Source: JADJOY01 sp046331705 [NCBI: bacterium]
Lineage (GTDB): Bacteria > JADJOY01
Length of the DNA stretch: 34,095 bases
Direction: 5' to 3'
Assembly (NCBI GenBank): GCA_046331705.1
Contig: JAXLQJ010000071.1
Location: 1-34,095, forward strand
Shown: positions 27,928-34,095 of the stretch, piece by piece
Layout: each line of letters opens with the position of its first letter
Position numbering within the stretch: the stretch's first letter is position 1
Notes under the pieces: generated by a model
Databases searched by the model: none
Told to the model about the DNA's origin: nothing
Seen by the model: only the letters and a program-made list of their open reading frames with translations
Translations under genes and position numbers: made by a program

Positions 27928-29259
27928 GTGACTCGCCCGCACCCGCCATCGATCGCGGGACGCGTGCGGGCGTGGCTCGGCGCGCGACTCGGCGCCCGTG
28001 GAGTGCGCCTTCGATTCGAGGCGTTCGGCGGGGTGATCGCCCTCGAGCGGCCGCCGCTGCTGGCCTTCGTCGACCGCGACTTCCTGCGTCGGCTGGGCTT
28101 CGGTGAGCAACCAGTCTGGAAATCCTCGCGAACCCAGCTCAGCGCTCCCACGGAAGTCCACCTCACGCTGACCCGTGCGTGTCCCGTCGGCTGTCGCGGC
28201 TGCTACGTCGACGCGGCGGCGCCCGCGCCGGGCGAGCTCTCGACGGCGCAGGTCTGCGCGTTGCTCGACGATCTCGCAAGCGCCGGCGTGCTGCACGTCG
28301 CCATGGGGGGCGGCGAGTCGTATCTGCGCCCGGATCTCTTCACGCTTGCGGCCCACGCCCGCGAGCGAGGGATGGTGCCGAACGTGACCACCAGCGGGCT
28401 GGGCATGACCGCGGAGCTGGCCAAGCGTTCGCGCGTGTTCGGCCAGGTGAACGTGAGCGTCGATGGCTGCGAAGGCTGGGACGACGCCGCCGGCCGACCC
28501 GCGGGTTCCTGGCGGACCGCCGCGAGCGCCTTGGCACTGCTGCGCGCTGCGGGGGTGCGGGCGGGCGTCAACTGCGTCGTCACGCGACACAACGTGGATC
28601 GCCTCGAGACGCTGGCCCGCGCCGTGCGCGCCCTCGGCGTGCGCGAGATCGAGTTCCTGCGGCTCAAGCCCACCGGTCGCGGCGCGGTCGACTACGCCCG
28701 CCTGGTGCTGACTCCCGCTCAGGCGCGCGCGGTCTATCCGCTCGTCCTCGGGCTCGCTCGCTCCGCGCGGATCCGGCCTCGCATCGACTGCTCGTTCCTG
28801 CCGATGGCGTGTCATCACCGACCCGATCCCGAACGGATGCGCTTGCTGGGCATGCTGGGATGCGAGGCTGGGCATCATCTGGCTTCCGTCGACTCGGTGG
28901 GACGCGTGCACGCTTGCAGCTTCCTCGACGATGGCCAGGTGCTCGCCGGCGGGCTCGCGGCCGAGTGGGACGCGGCCGACGCGCTGGTGCGCTACCGGAG
29001 CTTCAAGAGCGTTGCGCCGGAGCCGTGCCGCTCGTGCGAGTACCTCGACGTCTGCGGCGGCGGCTGCCGAGCGGTGGCGCGATTCGTCTCGGGAGACGCG
29101 CTCAGCCCCGATCCGGAATGCCCACGGGTCGAGGATTGGCGCGCGCGGCAGGACCCCGGCTCACCCACGCTCGCGCGGCGCGACGAGCTCCTCGTCGACC
29201 CAGCGCACCAGGCTGCCCACGCAGGCGATCCCGTCGTGTCGCCACATCATCGAGGGTAA
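27928..29259 (+). CDS. Radical SAM / SPASM-domain protein
   Basis: A 443-residue radical SAM enzyme. The [4Fe-4S]-SAM motif is C85-x3-C89-x2-C92 (CPVGCRGCY), and the SAM-binding GGE appears as MGGGESYLRPD. The C-terminal half has a SPASM-type cysteine set: CEAG, ACSF, CRSCEYLDVCGGGC and a final CP. Residues 1-75 form a separate N-terminal region (RLRFEAFGGVIAL, then FVDRDFLRRLGF) that might be a PqqD-like recognition domain, which is a weak inference. SPASM enzymes commonly modify peptides or build cofactors; the substrate here is unknown. The last 33 codons lie antisense to the end of the luxC-like gene. GTG 27928 is the best available start but lacks a strong ribosome binding site. Confidence 0.85.
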   Translation: MTRPHPPSIAGRVRAWLGARLGARGVRLRFEAFGGVIALERPPLLAFVDRDFLRRLGFGEQPVWKSSRTQLSAPTEVHLTLTRACPVGCRGCYVDAAAPAPGELSTAQVCALLDDLASAGVLHVAMGGGESYLRPDLFTLAAHARERGMVPNVTTSGLGMTAELAKRSRVFGQVNVSVDGCEGWDDAAGRPAGSWRTAASALALLRAAGVRAGVNCVVTRHNVDRLETLARAVRALGVREIEFLRLKPTGRGAVDYARLVLTPAQARAVYPLVLGLARSARIRPRIDCSFLPMACHHRPDPERMRLLGMLGCEAGHHLASVDSVGRVHACSFLDDGQVLAGGLAAEWDAADALVRYRSFKSVAPEPCRSCEYLDVCGGGCRAVARFVSGDALSPDPECPRVEDWRARQDPGSPTLARRDELLVDPAHQAAHAGDPVVSPHHRG

Positions 29260-30612
29260 GCCGGCGAGCCCGGGGCGCGTGATGCGCGTGACACCCAGCG
29301 CCGCCAACGCGCGTGCGAGCGCCACGCGGCGCTCCTCGCATGCCTCGATGCACGCCACCTGAAGGTGGGCGCCGGCGGGTCGGACGCGATCGACGACGTC
29401 CTCGATCGTCGGCACCGACACGATCCGCACGAATCGCCCACGCGGCGCCGGCGCGAGCGACGCCGCGTCCTCCAGCACCACCGCGAAGCCGGGCGCATCG
29501 GCGATCACCTCGACGGCTTCCCCCGCCGCGCCGCGAAGCGCCAGGGTGTCGAGCGATTGCCGAAAGCGCGCGCGATCGCCGAGCGGAAGGCGTGCAGGCG
29601 GGAGGCGCTCGGCCCACACGCACATGGCGTCGGCCACCGCGTGGGCGAACGCGCGCGGCGAACCCTCCCCCCCGGCCTCGACGAACGCCAGCTGCGGGCT
29701 CAGGCACGCCTCCCGGTCGAAGAGCGAGAAATCGTACGCGACGCGATCGGCGAGCTCTCGAACGTCGCCCGCCAACGCCTCGCGTCCGATCGCCGTGAAC
29801 CCGAGTCGATGGCCGTGCCAGGTCGCGCGCTTGCCCACCGGCACGCGGCGCGCGAGCCCGGCGAGCGCGGCCGTGCCGCCGTACGCGATCAGGTGCTCGC
29901 TGTGCTCGAGGAACGCGTCGAGGAGCGCGGCGTGGTCGGGATCGAAGTCCACGATCGCGAGCGCCGCCCCGAGCTCGCCGTCGACGCGCGCCAGCGTGCG
30001 CGCGAAGAGCGGCAGGAAGATCGGCTCGTCTCGCGAGCTGCGGATCCAGCACGCCGATTTGACGAGCAGCGCGCGGGTCGCGATCAGGTGCGGAAGCCCC
30101 GGGATGTTGGCGCTCGCGATGCCGCCGACCAGCAGCGGCGCGACGGCGTGGCGCCGCCCGCCGAGCGCCGGGTCGTCGACGAAGCCGTCGAGGACACCGG
30201 CGCCACCGAGCTCGGAGCGCAGCGCGCGCTCGAGGTGAGGGCCAAGGCTCGACTCGAACTCGAGGTCGAGGGCATGCGCGACCATGGGCGCGGAAAAGCC
30301 CGTCCACGCGGCGATCGCCTCGATGGCCGTGCGACGCTCGGGCGTCGCCGGATCGAGCCAGAGCCGCGCCACCCGATCCAGGGCGGCGATGATCGAGGCC
30401 ACGGGGCGCAGTCGCAGCCGGTCGCGCGCCTCGGTCGCGAGCACCGTCGCGACCTGGGCGAGTTCCGCGCGGCCGAGCCCGACCCGCCGCAGCGTGAGCG
30501 AAACACCCGCCGGGCCGCGCCGCTCGACGGTTTCGACCTGCGCCGCGACGTTCGCGAGTGCCGCGACCCGCGGCGGGAGCCAGCAGGTGTCGAGGAGTTC
30601 GGCGACGCTCAC
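29161..30612 (-). CDS. luxC: LuxC-family acyl-CoA / acyl-protein reductase
   Basis: A 483-residue protein of the LuxC family (PF05893), which reduces an activated acyl group to an aldehyde with NADPH through a cysteine thioester. The catalytic Cys is C303 in FDREACLSPQ, a motif diagnostic of the family. LLVGGIASANIPG (161-173) and KSACWIRSSRDEP belong to the aldehyde-dehydrogenase-like fold. The C-terminus WRHDG...LVRWVDEE is also conserved, so the full length is real even where it overlaps the radical SAM gene by 99 bases tail to tail. GTG at 30612 overlaps the luxE-like stop (GTGA), giving strict coupling. No luxAB luciferase is present, so this is not bioluminescence in the visible region. 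Confidence 0.9.
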   Translation of the reverse strand: MSVAELLDTCWLPPRVAALANVAAQVETVERRGPAGVSLTLRRVGLGRAELAQVATVLATEARDRLRLRPVASIIAALDRVARLWLDPATPERRTAIEAIAAWTGFSAPMVAHALDLEFESSLGPHLERALRSELGGAGVLDGFVDDPALGGRRHAVAPLLVGGIASANIPGLPHLIATRALLVKSACWIRSSRDEPIFLPLFARTLARVDGELGAALAIVDFDPDHAALLDAFLEHSEHLIAYGGTAALAGLARRVPVGKRATWHGHRLGFTAIGREALAGDVRELADRVAYDFSLFDREACLSPQLAFVEAGGEGSPRAFAHAVADAMCVWAERLPPARLPLGDRARFRQSLDTLALRGAAGEAVEVIADAPGFAVVLEDAASLAPAPRGRFVRIVSVPTIEDVVDRVRPAGAHLQVACIEACEERRVALARALAALGVTRITRPGLAGLPSMMWRHDGIACVGSLVRWVDEELVAPRERG

Positions 30613-31751
30613 GAGCCTGCCTGCGCGGCGCGCCAGTCCTCGAGATCGAGCGAGCACCCGCGGGCCTCCGCACCCGCGGCGCGCCCCAGGATCTCGAAGC
30701 GGCCGTCCGGGAATGCCACTCCCACGTCGTCGCTCTGGACGCAGAGCGGCCGCTCGACGTTGGCGAGATCGAGGTGGCGCAGCACGCCGATCTCGCCGCG
30801 AGGCAACGGCTCGCCGCGCTCGGGGTCGACGACCCAGGTGCGAGCCCAGGGTGCCGGCTCCTTGCCGCGCGACCTCGACCCGTCTCCCGCCAGCGAATCC
30901 GCCAGCATGCCGTCGTAGTGCTGGCTCGCGAGCTCGGTCATGCCGAGCAGGTTGATGCAGCGGTCCGACGGGATGCCGAGAAGCTCCGCGACCCGCGCAC
31001 GCACGACCGAGCCATCGATCGGTGCGCCCTCCCGCTTGGCGCCACCGGCGTGCATCACGCGACTTCCCACCGGCAGACGGAAGGGGCGACCACGCGCCGC
31101 CGTGGCATCGAGGATCGCCACCAGCGCCGACGATGCGCCGGCGAGCGTGACGGGAACCGCATCGGCCTCGGCGCCGGCGAGCGCGGCGGCCACGCGCGCC
31201 ACGTCGAGGCCCGCCGGGCCGACACAGAACTCGCTGCCGGCCGAGCCGAACCGCTCGATGAGGTGTGCGATCCCGTAGGCCATGATGCGCTCGGGATCGG
31301 CGGTGGGCGAGGGCGCGAGCGCGAGGATTCGCGTCCCGAGCGCGTCGGGAAAGAGCATCGCGCCGGCGCGGACCTCGATCGCGACGTCCATGAGCGCCAA
31401 TCCCTCGCGGGAAAAGCACGCTTCACCACGAGCGGCACCGCTGGTGCCGCTGGTGCGAAAGACGCGGACGACGTCGGCATCGTCACCGGCGAAGAGACGC
31501 AGCTGCTTGAACGCCTCGGTGGGAACGGCGGGGATGTCGGCGAGGGTGCGAACGGACGTGGCCTCGACGCCGCGAGTGCCGCACCAGCGTCCGTACGCGG
31601 GAATCGCCCGACACTGGAACGCGAAGACCTCGCGCGCCAGCTCGTCCCAGTCGACGACGGGAGCGCCCGGGCGGGTACCGCTCGCGCGAATCGCGTCCGC
31701 GACACGCTCGGTGAGCACGGCGCGCTGCGCGGCGATGGAGGTCCCGTTCAT
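30609..31751 (-). CDS. luxE: LuxE-family acyl-protein synthetase (carboxylate-activating ligase)
   Basis: A 380-residue protein of the LuxE family (PF04443), which adenylates a carboxylic acid and transfers the acyl group to its LuxC partner. The ATP loop is RTSGTSG (99-105). MHAGGAKR, INLLGMTELASQHYD and the C-terminal GRFEILGRAAGAEARGCSLDLEDW are characteristic of this ANL-like family. Overlap with luxC by GTGA supports a physical complex, as in Lux systems. The substrate is unlikely to be tetradecanoate by default; the neighbouring isomerase genes suggest a hydroxy acid or branched acid, which is inference. It begins 12 bases after the stop of the FAD oxidoreductase gene. Confidence 0.9.
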   Translation of the reverse strand: MNGTSIAAQRAVLTERVADAIRASGTRPGAPVVDWDELAREVFAFQCRAIPAYGRWCGTRGVEATSVRTLADIPAVPTEAFKQLRLFAGDDADVVRVFRTSGTSGAARGEACFSREGLALMDVAIEVRAGAMLFPDALGTRILALAPSPTADPERIMAYGIAHLIERFGSAGSEFCVGPAGLDVARVAAALAGAEADAVPVTLAGASSALVAILDATAARGRPFRLPVGSRVMHAGGAKREGAPIDGSVVRARVAELLGIPSDRCINLLGMTELASQHYDGMLADSLAGDGSRSRGKEPAPWARTWVVDPERGEPLPRGEIGVLRHLDLANVERPLCVQSDDVGVAFPDGRFEILGRAAGAEARGCSLDLEDWRAAQAGS

Positions 31752-31763
31752 CGCGGGTCTCGT

Positions 31764-33074
31764 TCAGACGCCAGCCGCGATCGCAGGCGCCGCTGGATCG
31801 CGATGCAGCGCAAGCTCGCGGCCGTGCACTCCCGCGCGAACCGCGGTACGCACGTCGTCGCTCGACACGCCGACGGAGACGGCGAGGCGCGCGAGCGGCA
31901 CGTCGTCTCGAGCGAGCTGTTCGGTGAGCGCACGGGCCGCCGCGCCCGCGAGGTGTCGGGAGAAGAGCTCTTCCGCTCGCGCGGCGTCGCCCACGAGCAC
32001 CGCGACGCTGTCGAGCGGCGGCAGCCACCGTGGGGACGCGGACGTGGGGATGGGCCGCGCCGAGCCGCGATACGCGAAGAGATCGGGCTCCTCGCCGAAC
32101 TTGCACACATGGGCGTGCCGGTGGGCGCCGAATCCCGCGGCCACACCGTCCCCCAACGCGGTCAACGTGGCCGCGTACCGGCCCGTGACGTCGCCGGCGG
32201 CGAACACACCCGGCGCCGTCGTCGCGCCATTCGCGTCGACGTGGAGGAAGCCGTTGGGGTCACGACGCACGCCCAGCGCATCGAGCCCGGCGAACGAGAT
32301 CGCGGGCTCGATCTCGAAGCCGTGATAGTCGAGGAACACGGCGCTGCACGCGATCTCCGCCGTCCCGTCGGCGGTCTCGGCGAGGATGGCCTCCACGGCC
32401 GTGGCGCCGCGGAGCCCCCGCAATCGTCCGTCGAGCTGGCGGCCGGGCCACCGTGCCGGCGGCGCGGCGGGCGCCGCGCGACCCGCCGGCTCGATCAGCC
32501 AGGTCACGGCCGTGCGGCCCTCGTCCCTGGCGAGCAACGGGATCAGCAGTGCGCTGTGGGCGTTCCCGACGATCACGAGCCCGCGCTCTCGGCCCAGCTC
32601 GAGCGCCCGCGCCAGCAGCGCTTCCAGGTGAGCGCGACCCTTCATCGCGATCAGCACGCTCGCGGGGAAGAAGCGTTGCTCGTCGCCGAGCGCGCGAAAT
32701 CCCGGCGCCAGCACCGCGGACAGGCATTGGTACACGCGGCTCCCCGCGTGGATCCGAAGTAGCGCGCCCACGCGTTCGATGCGCTCGACGCGCTCGGGTA
32801 CGTGCGGGATCGAGAGAGCCGCGATGTCGGTGGTGAGCCGCGTCACCAGCTCGTCGCCACCCAGCGCCCAGCCGGGACCGGTGAGGACGCACGAGCCGAA
32901 ACGACCCAGGCCACCGAGCGGCGCGGGGTCGAACACCACCACGCTCGACGGAAAGGGATCGAAGCCCTTGACCCAGCGCACGCGAATCGCCGCGGCCAGT
33001 CCCGCCGGGCCACCGCCGACCACGGCCACGTCGTAGTCGTAGGGCGTTCGCCCGGATCGAAGCGCGACGGTCAC
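31764..33074 (-). CDS. Thioredoxin-reductase-like FAD-dependent oxidoreductase lacking CxxC
   Basis: A 436-residue flavoprotein. The FAD dinucleotide motif VVGGGPAGLAAAI lies at 18-30, a second nucleotide-binding strand LVIVGNAHSALLIPLL lies in the middle, and the closing FAD motif GVFAAGDVTG is followed by a helix typical of the thioredoxin-reductase superfamily. No CxxC pair exists anywhere in the protein, so it is not a thioredoxin reductase; a ferredoxin/flavodoxin-NADP reductase-like or substrate-oxidising role is possible. A C-terminal extension of about 110 residues follows the last FAD motif and matches nothing recognised. GTG 33074 overlaps the leuD-like stop (GTGA), and the gene ends 12 bases before luxE. 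Confidence 0.8.
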   Translation of the reverse strand: MTVALRSGRTPYDYDVAVVGGGPAGLAAAIRVRWVKGFDPFPSSVVVFDPAPLGGLGRFGSCVLTGPGWALGGDELVTRLTTDIAALSIPHVPERVERIERVGALLRIHAGSRVYQCLSAVLAPGFRALGDEQRFFPASVLIAMKGRAHLEALLARALELGRERGLVIVGNAHSALLIPLLARDEGRTAVTWLIEPAGRAAPAAPPARWPGRQLDGRLRGLRGATAVEAILAETADGTAEIACSAVFLDYHGFEIEPAISFAGLDALGVRRDPNGFLHVDANGATTAPGVFAAGDVTGRYAATLTALGDGVAAGFGAHRHAHVCKFGEEPDLFAYRGSARPIPTSASPRWLPPLDSVAVLVGDAARAEELFSRHLAGAAARALTEQLARDDVPLARLAVSVGVSSDDVRTAVRAGVHGRELALHRDPAAPAIAAGV

Positions 33075-33586
33075 CGCGACGGCTCCCGTAGCCAGGCGAG
33101 CAGACCGCCCGCCGCCAGCACCGCCTCGACGTAGGGGTCGCGCGGCAAGAGCGCGATCGACGACCCGCGATCGCACCGGATCAGGAGCCGCGCGGCGGGA
33201 TCGAGGTGCACCGACTCGTGAGTCGCGATGTCCACGTCGGGCGCGTCGGGATCGATCGTCCAGCACGGTAGGCCGCGGGCGATCGCGCTGCGCTGGAAGA
33301 TGCGGCCGAAGCTCCGCGCGACCACGGCGCGCACGCCGTTTTGCGACAGGGATTGCAGTGTCGTCTCGCGACTCGACCCGCAGCCGAAGTTCCGGCCGGC
33401 GACGATGATCCAGCTCGGGTCGGCGACGGCACCGGCCGCATTGTCGGCGAGGCCGGCCAGGAAGCCCCGCTGCACGTGCGCCGGATCGAGCGAGAAGAAT
33501 GCGGGCGGATGAAGCTGGTCGGCGTTGACGTGATCGCCGAACACGAGCGCGCGCGCGGCGGGGAAGGGTGCGACGGACGAAATCAT
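33071..33586 (-). CDS. leuD: LeuD-like small subunit of an isopropylmalate-dehydratase-family isomerase
   Basis: A 171-residue swivelling-domain protein of the aconitase superfamily. The N-terminal FGDHVNADQLHPP (16-28) and the phosphate/carboxylate-binding GRNFGCGSSRE (64-74) are hallmarks of the compact (archaeal-type) LeuD/HacB subunit. The loop after the first motif, where isopropylmalate enzymes normally have a Tyr-Leu pair (as in GRYLNTTD), reads AFFSLD here, so the substrate may differ from isopropylmalate. It pairs with the LeuC-like subunit that ends 19 bases upstream. ATG 33586 is used; there is no strong ribosome binding site, so translation may depend on coupling with leuC. Confidence 0.82.
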   Translation of the reverse strand: MISSVAPFPAARALVFGDHVNADQLHPPAFFSLDPAHVQRGFLAGLADNAAGAVADPSWIIVAGRNFGCGSSRETTLQSLSQNGVRAVVARSFGRIFQRSAIARGLPCWTIDPDAPDVDIATHESVHLDPAARLLIRCDRGSSIALLPRDPYVEAVLAAGGLLAWLREPSR

Positions 33587-33605
33587 CGGGCGCGTCCGGT
33601 CGTGA

Positions 33606-34095
33606 TCACGCTGCCGAGGCCGGTGCCTTCGCCACGAGGAACGAACGGGGATCCGCGATCTCCCCCGCGATGGCCGACGCGGCCACGGTCGCGGCGCTCG
33701 CCAGCACGATCCGCGCGTCGCGATGACCCATTCGCCCAGGTCCGTTCCGATTCGAGGTGCTGATGCAGGTCTCGCCCGCGGCGAGGATGCCCTTGTCGAT
33801 CCCGCCGCACGCGCCACACGAGGAGTTGGTGATGAGCGCCCCCGCGGCGCTGAGCGCCTCGAGCGCACCGCTCGCGACGCTGGCGCGCCACACCCGCTCG
33901 CTCGCCGGAGTCACGATCAAGCGCACCCCGGGTGCCACCCGTCGTCCCCGCAGCACGCGCGCAGCGGCTTCGATCTCCTGGGCACGTCCCCCGGCACACG
34001 AGCCGATGAAGGCCTGCTGGATGCCGAGGCCGGCGAGCTCGCTGACGGGCACGACGTCGGCCGGCGAGCCGGGACGCGCGGCGAGCGGCACCAGC
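33606..34095 (-). CDS. leuC: LeuC-like large subunit of an aconitase-family isomerase (5' end outside window)
   Basis: About 163 C-terminal residues of an aconitase-superfamily large subunit are visible; the start lies beyond the right edge. Three cysteines that ligate the [4Fe-4S] cluster are present, one in FIGSC and two in NSSCGACGG. The Ser-Asn-Arg stretch STSNRNGPGRMG, expected in LeuC/HacA enzymes, follows. The usual GSCTNxR after the first cysteine reads GSCAGGR, replacing a Thr-Asn pair that is almost universal in isopropylmalate dehydratases and aconitases. Together with the altered LeuD loop this suggests a paralogue with its own substrate and not the leucine-pathway enzyme. It is the first visible gene of the five-gene minus-strand operon. 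Confidence 0.82.
   Translation of the reverse strand, partial: LVPLAARPGSPADVVPVSELAGLGIQQAFIGSCAGGRAQEIEAAARVLRGRRVAPGVRLIVTPASERVWRASVASGALEALSAAGALITNSSCGACGGIDKGILAAGETCISTSNRNGPGRMGHRDARIVLASAATVAASAIAGEIADPRSFLVAKAPASAA

Noticed and set aside
29161-31751. Bioluminescence (lux) operon
   Set aside because: Only the LuxC and LuxE families are present; luxA, luxB and luxD are not seen, and the neighbours are isomerase and flavoprotein genes.

Overview
This is a very G+C-rich, densely coded bacterial window with strong G/C bias at third codon positions. The gene order pyrR-pyrB-pyrC-carA-carB-greA, the alaC-hom pair, an IHF-type protein and a zinc-ribbon/J-domain/TPR protein next to a second DnaK suggest a lineage formerly placed in the Deltaproteobacteria (Myxococcota, Desulfobacterota or a relative). 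That placement is an inference from gene content. No rRNA, tRNA, CRISPR array or insertion sequence was recognised, and no gene-free stretch exceeds 300 bases.

Layout. (1) 1-6985, plus strand: a glycan or envelope block with a glycosyltransferase tail, a PHP phosphoesterase, a UbiA-family decaprenyl-phosphate phosphoribosyltransferase, and two [coiled-coil accessory protein + GT4 glycosyltransferase] modules. One accessory protein carries seven Phe/His-rich heptads. (2) 6982-15114: the pyrimidine/carbamoyl-phosphate operon pyrR-pyrB-pyrC-carA-carB with greA attached, preceded by a candidate promoter and a textbook intrinsic terminator that looks like an attenuator. (3) 15274-18772: aminotransferase (alaC-like), homoserine dehydrogenase and a GlpX-type fructose-bisphosphatase that has lost most catalytic metal-site residues. 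(4) 18974-22127: zinc-ribbon/J-domain/TPR protein and a DnaK paralogue, with strong hairpins before and after dnaK. (5) 22243-24002: enoyl-CoA hydratase, a minus-strand hot-dog dehydratase and ihfA. (6) 24139-27897: a divergent six-TM chemoreceptor-like protein and two small proteins of unknown role. (7) 27928-34095: a radical SAM/SPASM protein converging on a tightly coupled minus-strand operon, leuC-like, leuD-like, FAD oxidoreductase, luxE-like, luxC-like.

How they fit. Blocks 2 and 3 are housekeeping biosynthesis with translational coupling (ATGA, GTGA, TGATG junctions). The strongest candidate for an undescribed system is block 7. It combines an isopropylmalate-isomerase-like pair with unusual substrate-site residues, a carboxylate-activating LuxE, an aldehyde-forming LuxC, a thioredoxin-reductase-like flavoprotein lacking CxxC, and a radical SAM enzyme whose gene overlaps luxC tail to tail. 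A reductive pathway making an aldehyde from a hydroxy-acid precursor is plausible but inferred. The GlpX pseudoenzyme and the aromatic heptad protein are the next most interesting observations.
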